Assembly (NCBI RefSeq): GCF_963082655.1 | Contig: NC_081554.1 | Location: 192,602,206-192,666,205 of the forward strand | Source: Stomoxys calcitrans | Taxonomy: Eukaryota > Arthropoda > Insecta > Diptera > Muscidae | Direction: 5' to 3' | DNA length: 64,000 bases | Part shown: one piece after another, positions 1-9,300 of the stretch | Layout of the letters: each line of letters begins with the position of its first letter | How positions within the stretch are numbered: position 1 is the stretch's first letter | Program-made: the position numbers and the translations under genes | The notes under the pieces: generated by a model | Seen by the model: the letters and a program-made list of their open reading frames with translations, nothing else | The model's database searches: none | Told to the model about the DNA's origin: nothing

Positions 1-135
1 GACAGACGGACATAGCTTAATCGAATCAGAAAGTGATTCTAAGTCGACCGGTACGCTTATCAATGGGTCTTTTTCTCTTCCTTATGGGTGTTACAAACAA
101 ATGCACTAAGTTATAATACCCTGTACCACAGCAGT
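1..135 (-). repeat. DINE-1-like element, 5' end fragment (minus orientation)
   Basis: The stretch begins with a GACAGACGGACAT block, continues through a TCGAATCAG segment and a GGTGTTACAAACAAATG segment, and ends with TAATACCCTG. This is the diverged minus-strand form of the 5' end shared by the DINE-1-like elements elsewhere in the window. It sits in the intron just upstream of the first visible pickpocket exon. Confidence 0.6.
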
Positions 136-298
136 GGTGTAGCAACAAATTCTAAGAATTTTTGCTTAACAGTAGTATATAGACTCTATGGTGTAAAGTA
201 TTATAAAGTCGTCTACGCCCGATTTTTGCTTTTGCCTCTTTTTATTTACTTTTCTTCTTGTCTCTTTTTATTAACTTTTCTTCTTTCTTTCTGTTTAG

Positions 299-488
299 GA
301 TGAACGTGATAGTGTCTACTTTAAGTCTCTAGCAGGCCGTGACTATATGTACGAGAATTGCCAATCACAATGTGAACAAGAGTATTTAGTGAAATTTTGC
401 AATTGTACTGTGGATATGTTTTTCCCACCTGGCCAGAGATATAGGGCATGTCGTCTAACCGATTTACCCTGTCTATATCATCACAATG
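299..488 (+). CDS. pickpocket gene 1, exon encoding extracellular cysteine-rich segment
   Basis: The exon opens after TTTCTGTTTAG with GAT GAA CGT and closes before donor GTAGGT. It is 63 codons plus one base. The cysteines follow the C-x3-C ... C-x-C pattern seen in the second gene at 11739-11925. Confidence 0.93.
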
Positions 489-1054
489 GTAGGTAGCACT
501 CCTTATTACATCAAACTTTAAAAATGTTTATTCATATTCTAAAACCTTTACACAGATCGCTTGCAATATTTTCCTCAAATTGGTGAATTGGATTATGTTG
601 AGAGTTCCGACAACGAACTGGGATGTCCTTGTCTCTTTAATTGTCGTTCCCTACATTACTATATGGATTTTCGCATTGAACACTTATCGCTGGACAATAT
701 CAATAGCAATGACACCGGTATTGATTTGTCTGTATTCTATCAGAGGAACTCGATAATGGTGTATGAGACCTCGGCCATATATCCCATAGAAAATTTAATG
801 GGTTTGTGTTGCATTCAATCAAACGCTATGATAAATCCAATTTAAATTTGTCTTCAATTTCAGCATCTGTTGGTGGTCTGGCTGGCTTATTTATAGGCTT
901 ATCCTTGGTAGGTGTTACTGAAGTTCTATATTTTGGGTTATTCGATTTTATAAAACAAGGACTGCGCTACATAAGATTTCCCTGGCGATTTTCAACAAAG
1001 AGAGATAAGCCCAAGGTTAAAAGAATTCTTGTACGACGATCTTTGGAGGGATAA
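299..1054 (+). CDS. pickpocket-family DEG/ENaC sodium channel, 3' half (three last exons)
   Basis: This is the C-terminal half of a degenerin/epithelial sodium channel subunit of the insect pickpocket family: a trimeric, amiloride-type cation channel of the plasma membrane, used in chemo- and mechanosensation or fluid balance. The exons are 299-488, 556-801 and 864-1054, with AG/GT borders and phase-1 junctions. Exon 1 here encodes the end of the extracellular cysteine-rich domain (ENCQSQCEQEY, FCNCTVD, then YRACRLTDLPC). Exon 2 holds the GCPCLFNCRS cysteine cluster. Exon 3 encodes TM2 with the selectivity-filter type G-L-S in GLFIGLSLVG, and a basic cytoplasmic tail ending at a TAA at 1052. 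The start and TM1 lie upstream of the window. Exon structure and sequence match the complete paralogue at 6201-12539, so the two are tandem duplicates. The family is certain; I cannot say which pickpocket orthologue it is. Confidence 0.95.
556..801 (+). CDS. pickpocket gene 1, exon encoding palm domain before TM2
   Basis: The acceptor is ACACAG at 550-555 and the donor GTTTGT follows at 802. The exon joins in phase 1 on both sides and reads DRLQYFPQIGELDYV through YETSAIYPIENLMG. It contains the CPC...C cluster and ends at the TM2 boundary. Confidence 0.93.
864..1054 (+). CDS. pickpocket gene 1, last exon (TM2 and tail)
   Basis: After TTTCAG the frame reads ASVGGLAGLFIGLSLVG, a TM2 pore helix with G-L-S at the filter position, then about 35 residues of basic cytoplasmic tail (KTRDKPKV-like, KRILVRRS) and a stop. 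No AATAAA signal is visible in the next 190 bases. Confidence 0.93.
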
Positions 1055-1242
1055 ATATTGTTACAAAATTACAAGTTTTGTTTTTCCAAACTTAAAGTTT
1101 TTAGCATGTTCTTGTAATAACTTTAATTGTATTTTTTTTTTATCAGAAACTTGCAAATATATATGCCTTATGTAACATTCTATTCATGTAGGATGAAATC
1201 AAATCATTAGAAAATTTAAAATATCTTCTTATATATATATAA
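1055..1242. other. 3' flank of pickpocket gene 1
   Basis: AT-rich sequence with a T-run and TATATA tracts. It presumably holds the 3' UTR, but I see no clear polyadenylation signal. Confidence 0.5.
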
Positions 1243-1329
1243 CTAGCTGGACAGGGCCCGCTCCGCTGCGCCTTCTTTAACTCTCTAATATCTATTTAGG
1301 GTGGGGACACTTCGCCCTGAATGTGGATA

Positions 1330-1575
1330 TCGTGCTACTGTAGCCAGTGTCTGCCTATGACGCTGAACGCCTGAGTTCGAATCATTGCGGAACTTCGGAC
1401 AACATTTAAAGCGGCGGTTATCAACTCTTAATGCTGGCGACATTTGCGAGTTACCATACCATGCATGGTCACATAAAAAATTCTCCCCAAATTCTCCCTG
1501 CGGTGTACCGCAATGCGACACCTCTCGTAAACAGTCGCATTGCGGCACACCACTCCAAATAGCTTTTATATCATA
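1330..1575 (+). mobile_element. tRNA-derived SINE inside the Helitron 3' region
   Basis: The stretch TGCCTATGACGCTGAACGCC followed by GAGTTCGAATC matches the pol III B-box part of the tRNA-like SINE seen at 13285-13585 on the other strand. It continues with the body (GCGGTGGTTATC-type, TGCTGGCGACATTTG, ATGCATGGTCA, ATTCTCCCC). The A-box is degraded (TACTGTAGCCAGTG). The SINE lies about 85 bases inside the CTAG end, as in the other Helitron copies. Confidence 0.65.
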
Positions 1576-2940
1576 GGGAGTTATTTTGGGGTGGGGCGGC
1601 TCCCCAAACACATGGCTCCATAATGTCGTGATTGGTCTATATATCCATTTGGCTGTCCACGCGGCACCCGTCCCTAACAATAGAAACCATGCAAAAAATT
1701 TCGAACTAATCGCATTACCATTCTCCGAGATCTGGTATTTTTTTTAGGGTAATAAGAAGTGCTTTTTAGGGGAAACATTTCAACTCAAAAATGCTCCATA
1801 TTGCTGTAGTCGGAAATAAAGTTGAGTTTGAGGGATCATTAAGGGCGTAACCTCAAAATTGGATATTAAATTCGTTTTCTACTCTCAAATACCCTTCATT
1901 TGTGTTCCATATTGCCATAATGGGTCAATTAATCTATTAGACGGTTTTTTTAGGAGGAAAAGAGCCACCTTTACTTGAACGCAAGTTTTAATGTCATATT
2001 TTTAATCTACTCCCAAAATATGTTTCATATGAATCCTATATGGCCATGGTCGGCTGATATGCCCATTTGGGGGTATTTGAGATTGAGTCGACCTTCCGTG
2101 GACCTAATTTTTTATGCCATATTTATAATCTACTGCCAGATACTTTTCATTTGAGTCCCATATTGATGGGAACGTTGATTATTTCTGTTTAGAGGAGTTT
2201 TTGGGTTAGGGAGGCCCGCTGGGTACGTGGACCCAAAATTTAATATGATTTTCATTTTTTAGTCTCCAATACCTTCCATTTGATACCCTTATTGTCCCCA
2301 GCAGTCCTCTTTTGGATTTGGGTGGCGTTTTTGGTGTAAGGGGAAGGGTCAGTCACCATCCGATATCTAAAAATTATATAACCTATGTCCTTTTTTTGAT
2401 TCTACGGAATAAACAAACAAACCGAGTCCCATATAGTCATGATGGGTCATATGCCCAACTGGTGAGTTTTTGGGGGGTGGGGTAAACTCCTACACTTCGA
2501 TCTGATCCAGATTCGTAACCTACTCCAAAATACCTTTCGTTTAAGTAACATAATGATATGGAAGACCAGTTTGCCTGTTTTCAGACATTTTGGGGATAGG
2601 GCGACTTCCTGGGTACTTGGACCCAATTTTTAATACCATATTCGTATTCTGTTCTTTAATCCATTTTGTATTCATCTGTCCACTTGTGATTTTGGGTGGT
2701 ATATTTGGGGTAACGGGGAGGGTCTGCCCCCTTCCAATATCAACAAATTATAAAACATATTAATACTTCCTGTCCATATTCGTAATCTACTCCCGAATAC
2801 TTTTCATTTGAGTCCCATATTGCCAGGAACGTCAAATAAACCTATTTTTAGGGGTTTTGGGGCTGGGACGTCCCCCCAGGTACTTGGGCTCAAGTTTTAT
2901 TATGAAATTCGTACTCTACTCTTGAATACCTTTCATTTGA

Positions 2941-3001
2941 ATCCCATATTGTCCCGATCGGACAATATGGGATCGATTATGCCAATCACGGCATAATCGA
3001 T
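2941..3001. other. two adjacent perfect hairpins at the Helitron head-to-head junction
   Basis: The first stem has 14-base arms, ATCCCATATTGTCC (2941-2954) and its complement (2960-2973), with a 5-base loop. The second has 12-base arms, ATCGATTATGCC (2972-2983) and its complement (2990-3001), with a 6-base loop. Confidence 0.85.
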
Positions 3002-4309
3002 TTTCTCGAAATGTTCGCATATTGTGTAGGTTGGTCTGGAAAGGCGACATAATTTTTCGATATCGGATGGGGGACGGGCCCTCGCCCTTATGGCAAAAAC
3101 ACCACCAAAAACCAAAAGTGGACCGATCGAGACAATTTAGGTATCAAATGAAAGTTATTGGAGAGTAGAATACGAATTTGGTATTCAAATTTGAGTCTAA
3201 GTCCCTATCGGGATGCCCCAACCCCAAAACTACCTCAAACAGACTTATTGGACCTTCACGTCAATATGGGGCTGAAATGAAAGTTATTCGGGAGTAGATT
3301 TCGAATCTGGCATACAAAATCAGATCGAGGTATAGGGGGTCACGCCACCCCTTACATGCGCTATTAGACCCATTATGACAATATGAAACTTGGCTGAAAC
3401 GATTATCTTAAAACTTTCATAGATTGTGTACGTATGTCTGGAAGGAAACAAAGGTTATATAATTTTTAGATATCGGATGGAGGCGGACCCTCCCCTTACC
3501 CAAAAACGTTACCCATATCCGAAAGAAGTCCGATGGGTACAATAAGGGTATCAAATGAAAGGTTTTGGAGACCCAAAAATGAATATGGTATTAAAATTTG
3601 GTTCCAAGTACCAAGCGGGCCCCCCCCCCCCCCCCCCAACCACAAAACTCCTCTAAACAGATATATTAGAAGTTCATGTTAATATGGGACTCAAATGAAA
3701 CGTATTAGGCAGTAGATTACGAAATGGCATAAGAAATTAGCTCCAAGTAATGGGAGGTCGCCCACCCCTAAATACACCAAATGGGCATATTAGCCGACCA
3801 TGGCTATATGGGACTTAAATGAAAGGTATTTGGGTGTAGATTACAAAATTGACATTAAAATTTGGGTTCCTCCTAAAGATACGTTAAATGGGTTAATTGA
3901 CCCATTATGACAATATGGGACTCAAATGGAAGGTATTTGAGAGTAGAAAACGAATTTGATATCCAATTTTGGAGCCAAGTGTTTTGGGGTAAGCCCTCAG
4001 CACCCCCTTAACTGAATTTCATTTCCTTGCAACTATGCCAATATGGAGCTCTAATCAATGGTATTTGGGAATAAAGAAGAAATTTGATATCTATTTTCAG
4101 TGCAAAGTGCCAAAACACCCCTCAAAGTGTTCATATTTACCGATCATACCAATATGGGGCTCAAATTAAAGGGATTTAATAGGGAAAGTGAATTTAATAT
4201 CCATATTTGAAAAAGTTGAGGTTGAGGTATATTCGAAAAGTCTGAGGTACCATGCCTCCCCTAAAAAGCACTTCTCATAACCCTAATTTTTAAAATCACC
4301 ATATCACAT

Positions 4310-4545
4310 ATCAATGAGTTCTTTCCGTTTCAAGTTTAAACTAATGATAAGAATCCTTTTTTTTATAGCCGAGTCCGAACGGCCTCCCGCATCTCTTTGG
4401 GGAACATTTTTTAAATGACCATGTATTGCATTGTACCACACAAGTGCCGCCAGCATTAAGAGTGGGATAACCACCGCTTTGTCCGATGTTCTCGCCAGGA
4501 GTCGAAAGCGTTCAGCGTCATAGGCTACAATGGCACAAATTCGAT
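4310..4545 (-). mobile_element. tRNA-derived SINE (minus), within the Helitron composite
   Basis: The stretch runs ATCAATGAGT, AAACTAATGATAAG, GAGTCCGAACGGC, CATCTCTTTGGGG, CGCCAGCATTAAGAG, TCTCGCCAGGAGTCGAAAGC, CAGCGTCATAGGC. This is the same body and tRNA-like head order as the solitary SINE at 13285-13585. Confidence 0.7.
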
Positions 4546-4575
4546 ATCCACATGTAAATTGTTTCCCTAAACTAT

Positions 4576-5125
4576 GTTTGCATGAGGTTATTATTGTTGT
4601 CTATTAAATATGACTAATTCACAAAAAGGCTCTAATGCCGCTAAAGGTTAATAATCGAATGCAAATAGTTCATGTTTGCAACACACTCGAATTATTAGAC
4701 ATATAATTCGAGGGTGTTACTGAGATGAGGTTAAATGAAGTTTAAACACGCTTAATGGGTCGATTAAAACAACCTGTTTGATTTACTTTTTCAACAACAA
4801 TATGTGTCGATATGTTGAATAGTTCAACGTGTATGTAACAATGAAGTTTAAGAGGGCGATCCCAAAAGTAGCCACATAACAAAGAAAACATAGAAATTTT
4901 GGAAAAAAATTTTTTCTTATTTCTTAAAATAATTTCCTATCAGCTCGATGTTCGACCTCTTCATTGCCAGCAAATCTTTTTCTGCCGAATCATTTTTGTG
5001 TTTTTTATCTATTTCTGGTGAGTACACCTCAACAGCTCGGTTTTTAAATTGGTTGGACAGAGATCTTTCAAATGAAAGTGTTGTATTACATGCCGGTAAC
5101 CATTGAGAGCGCACAACCAGCCGCT
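4576..5125. other. unassigned spacer
   Basis: No gene is recognised. The last 150 bases lead into the minisatellite and may be diverged DINE-1-like sequence. Confidence 0.4.
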
Positions 5126-5680
5126 TACGGATGGACGGACGGATGGACGGACGGACGGATGGACGGACGGATGGACGGACGGATGGACGGACGGATGGAC
5201 GGACGGATGGACGGACGGATGGACGGACGGATGGACGGACGGATGGACGGACGGATGGACGGACGGATGGACGGACGGATGGACGGACGGATGGACGGAC
5301 GGATGGACGGACGGATGGACGGACGGATGGATGGACGGATGGATGGATGGACGGATGGACGGACGGATGGACGGACGGATGGATGGACGGACGGATGGAC
5401 GGACGGATGGACGGACGGACGGATGGACGGATGGACGGACGGATGGACGGACGGACGGATGGACGGACGGATGGACGGACGGATGGATAGACGGACGGAT
5501 GGAAGGACGGATAGACGTACGGATGGACGGACGGATGGACGGACGGACAGATGGACGGACGGATGGACGGACGGACAGATGGACGGACGGATGGACGGAC
5601 GGACAGATGGACGGACGGATGGACGGACGGATGGACGGACGGACGGATGGACGGACGGATGGACGGACGGACGGACGGAC
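5126..5680. repeat. 12-bp minisatellite, GACGGAC-based
   Basis: The unit is ATGGACGGACGG, almost perfectly repeated from 5130 to about 5325. It then becomes irregular, with extra GGAC or GGAT tetramers and a longer period containing GGACAGATGG between 5540 and 5620. The array is 555 bp. It is open in several frames on both strands (MDGR, WTDG, HPSV repeats), but these are translation artefacts of a repeat free of stops, not genes. It grows out of the GACGGACGGACATGG block near the end of a DINE-1-like element. Confidence 0.95.
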
Positions 5681-5786
5681 ATGGCTAGATCGACTCAGAA
5701 CGTCGAGACGATCACGATGGGGTCTTAGATGCATATTTCGAAGTGTTACAAACGGAATGACGAAATTAGTATATCTCCATCCTATA
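5681..5786 (-). repeat. DINE-1-like element 5' end fragment (minus)
   Basis: ATGGCTAGATCGACTCAGAA directly follows the minisatellite. It continues with GTGTTACAAACGGAATGACG and a CCATCCT end, which is the minus-strand form of the conserved 5' region of these elements. Confidence 0.8.
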
Positions 5787-6200
5787 CTGTACCGATCTTT
5801 GAACCAGCGAAAGTTGAAAAGGAATTTCGAAGAAAATTTGCCTTTAAAACAACCGTTTGTTGTCACAAATCAAACTGAACACCCACCGTTTACAATTGCA
5901 GTATAAAACAAAGTCCACAATACCACATCTATTTACATTCAGGTTAATATGGCAACATGAGTCTCCGACCGTTTATGTACTTTAAACAGACTAAATCACG
6001 GTTCATGTTTACCGGAATAAAATTTGATGAAGTCAATAATGTTTTGTTGCCACAACTAATGGTAGCAGTAAATGAATTCATTCTAGGCAATCAACAAACC
6101 AAGTAGTTGGGAAACAACTGCAACAAGGTGCGGTACAAGAAAAGTTCTCCGGAAGTTTCGAACAATTTATTAACTTTGAAGCTCTGAAAACAGTATCTCA
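5787..6200 (+). promoter_or_regulatory. 5' flank of pickpocket gene 2 with TATA-like box
   Basis: A TATAAAA lies at 5902-5908, and a CATTCAG initiator-like site near 5933, about 25-30 bases downstream. The start codon is at 6201. Several ATG triplets lie between, so the leader may be spliced or the true start site may be elsewhere. This is a motif match only. Confidence 0.3.
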
Positions 6201-6346
6201 ATGAAATCCAAGTTATTTTTACAACCATCGAAAACCAAAAGCGGTTTGGCTGAATTTCGTGGTGGAATTTTGGAAGGCCTACTTAATATTTCCACAGTGC
6301 ATGGTTTGAATAGAGTTTTTTCGAAAAGCTCCCACGTCATAGAGAG
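6201..6346 (+). CDS. pickpocket gene 2, exon 1 (N-terminus)
   Basis: ATG AAA TCC AAG opens 48 codons plus two bases, ending in HVIE before donor GTTAAA. The split AG/G codon makes Arg49 with exon 2. The segment NISTVHGLNRVF matches the conserved cytoplasmic motif of pickpockets just before TM1. The exon is outside the usual ORF size and was found by extending upstream of TM1. Confidence 0.88.
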
Positions 6347-9300
6347 GTTAAAGAGACGAATAGGAAGATATACTTAAAACCTAAAAACATTTGCTTTCAG
6401 GTTACTTTTCATCATTGGCTTTGTGACGGCCTGCCTAGTTTTTGCCGATGTTACGCGTGAGATTGGTTTCATCAATAAACATTATCCTCTGAAAACTGTT
6501 ATTGCCGATCTTCATTATCCTGTTTTCAAAATTCCCTTTCCGGAAATTATCATATGCAACAAAAATCGTCTCAATTGGCAGAGGTACAATGAGGCCAAGC
6601 AGAAATTTCTTCAGCAAAGACATTGGACGCCAAAACATGAGCAACTTTTCATAGACACTCTCAATGCCTATGATACTCTAAGTTTTGGCAAATTTGACAA
6701 TTTTGGCAACATTTCCAATTTGTATCCACCCATTCTGTTGAATGAATTGAATTATTTGAACTTCTCTGTCGTGGTGAAATTTATGGCCTGGCAATGCCAG
6801 GAAATTTTCTCCGAATGCTTTTGGCTAAATCGCCCGTATGATTGTTGTGACATATTCTCACTGCGCAAATCCAGCAAGGGATTTTGTTTGGCCTTTAATT
6901 CCATGGAAACGGAAGAGGGTAAGCGTAGGGGTAAAAATGATCCTTACTATCCCTGGCGTAGTTGGGGCAGGGGCTCACGTCATGGACTGAAGCTTCGCAT
7001 ATTTCCCAGAATACATCAGCATTCACCGGGCAGTGTTGAAACCAAGGGGATAATGGTAAATTGGCACTTATTTTATGAGTTGGAATATTTTTTACTGATT
7101 TTCTTTTATTGTTCAGATGATGTTGGTCGAACCCTATGTATGGTCCTATATAGGCAATGAGATAGGTGTCAATACACGTGCCATGGTATCCATATCGGCT
7201 TTTCTGCATTATTTCGATTCGACCACACGCAGGTTTCCTTCGCATATAAGAAAATGTGTTTTTGAGGTAATGTATATATACAATTTTTATACCCACCACC
7301 GAGGGATGGCGGTATATTAATTTTGTCACTCCGTTTGCAACACATCGAAATATCCATTTCCGATCCTATCTTATATATAAAAATCCAATTTGTGTTTTTG
7401 GTTGTTTGTCGGTTTGTTTGTTCCGTATAGACTCAAAAACGGTTGAAGCGACTATCTTGAAATTTTCATAGATTGTGTAGGTTGGTCTGAAAAGAAACAT
7501 ATGCTATATAATTTGTTGATATCGGGAGGGGAGCCGACCCTCCCCCTTACCTTAAATGTACTGCCCAAAAATAAAAGTGGACCGATCGGGACAATATGGT
7601 ATTCAAATAAAATGTATTCAAGAGTAGAGTACGAATTTCATAATAAAAATTGGGTCCAAGTAACTGGGGGGGGGGGGGGGGGGCGCCCGAGCCCCAAAAA
7701 CCCCTTAAAATAGGTTTATTTGACGATCATGACAATATGGGACTTAACTGAAAGGTAGTCAGGAGTAGATTACGAATGTGGTCAGGAAGTAGGAATAGGC
7801 TATATAATTTATTGATAACGGAATGGGGCGGACCCTCCACCGTTACCCCAAAAACACCACCCAAAATCAAAAGTGGACCGATTAGAACAATATGAGTATC
7901 AAATGAAAGGTATGCGGGAGTCGAAATATGGGGGTCACCCTACCCCAACAAAAAACGCCCAAAAATGGACACATTAGCCAACCAAGGAAATATGGGACTC
8001 GGATTGTTTGTTCCGTAAAGACTGAATAACGGCAGAACCTATTTTCTCAAAATTTTCGCATATTGTGTAGATTGGTGTGGAAAAAAACATAGGCTATATA
8101 ACTTTTCTGTATCGGAAGGGGGACGGACCCTCCCCCTTATGCCAAAAGCACAACCCAAAATCAAAAGTGGACCGATCGGAACGATAAGGGTACCAAATGA
8201 AAGGTAAGGGTATCAAATGATAGAATACGAATTTGGTATTCAAATTTGAGTCTAAGGACCCATCGGGCTGCCCCAATTAATTTTTAGATATCGGGTGGAG
8301 GCGGACCCTTACCCCAAAAACGCCACCCATATCCGAAAGTGGTCCGATGGGCACGATAAGGGAACCAAATGAAAGGTGTTGGAGACCAGAAAACGAATAA
8401 AAATTGCAAATTCTACCCATGGACATTCTCCCATCTTAATGAGTGCAATCCGATTCCAGTTTTAAGCTCAATGATAAGGCGCCTCCTTTTTATATATAAT
8501 GGGAGATCGCCTTCACCCAAATGCGTTCAAGTCTAGGTGGCGTTTTTTCTCCTTAAGATGCGTCAAATGGGTTATTTGACCCATTTTGACAATATGGGAC
8601 TCAAATGAAATGTATTTGAAAATAGAAAACGAATTTGATATCCAATTTTGGAGCCAAGTGTTTGTACGCCTTAAAGCACCCCCTAAACTGAACTTCATTT
8701 CCGTTGGGAATAAGGAACGAATTTGAAATCTATTTTCAGTCCAAAGTGCCGGTGGCCGCCCAGCCATAAACACCCTCCAAACGGTTCATATTTACCGACC
8801 ATGGCAAAATGGGGCTCAAATTAAAGGGTTTGGAAGTGTAGCACGAATTTGATTTCCATATTTGAATCGAAATTTCTGAGGTGCCATCCCTAATGAGAAC
8901 AATAGCCTAAGGAAGAACATTACCACCAGAAATCGAGAAGGGGCAAATTCTCCCACATCAATCAGTGCTTTCCGATTGAAGTTTAAACTCAATGATAAGG
9001 GGCGGCGTGCGTGCGTGCGACACCTCTTTGGGAAAATTTTTTAAGCCATGGCATTGTACCTCGCATATGTCGCCAACATTAAGAGGAGATAAACACCACT
9101 TTGTCCGACGTTCTCGCCAGGATTCGAACGCGTTCGTGTCATAGGCTACAATGGCACAAATTGGATATTCGCATTCTGGGCGAAGTGTCCCCACCCTAAA
9201 AAGGTATTACAGAGTTAAAGAAGACGCAGAGGGACCGATTCGGCTAGTAAAGTAAAAATATTCCTAATCAGCGTAAATATCTAAGACGATCTAGCCATAT

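Larger units (their letters stand above)
1243..4575. mobile_element. Helitron-derived composite, two copies head to head
   Basis: The left border reads ACTAG then CTGGACAGGGCCCGC. In reverse complement this is the GC-rich Helitron 3' end that finishes in CTAG followed by T, as at 9247 and 49046. The left half (to about 2960) is in minus orientation and the right half (from about 2974) in plus orientation. Both halves show the same internal blocks (a CCGACCCTCCCCC-like stretch, AATATGGGACTCAAATG, CCAAATGGGCATAT). The right half ends in SINE sequence near 4545 and lacks its CTAG end. The halves meet at two adjacent hairpins (2941-3001). Only non-coding sequence is present, so the element is non-autonomous. 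Which exact base starts each half is uncertain. Confidence 0.7.
7369..9247 (+). mobile_element. non-autonomous Helitron
   Basis: The element begins TCTTATATATAAAAATCC and ends CGGCTAG. It is inserted between A7368 and T9248 inside the DINE-1-like element. Removing it restores CCTA-TAAAGT, the uninterrupted order seen in other copies, with no target duplication. This is the classical Helitron pattern (5' TC, 3' CTAG, A/T target). The body contains repeated blocks such as GACAATATGGGACT, CAAATGAAAGGTAT and GACCCTCCCCCTTAC, and a SINE near the 3' end. No Rep/helicase coding is present. Confidence 0.88.

Noticed and set aside
1285..1680. 131-codon minus frame in the Helitron/SINE
   Set aside because: It lies wholly in SINE and Helitron non-coding sequence and is not conserved as a frame in the other copies.
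5126..5680. CRISPR array or coding tandem-repeat protein
   Set aside because: Direct 12-bp units without unique spacers, in a eukaryotic context.
5009..5906. Long repeat ORFs on both strands (MDGR/WTDG and HPSV/RPSI repeats)
   Set aside because: They are six-frame translations of a stop-free 12-bp minisatellite; all frames are open for the same reason, with no start context or splice signals.
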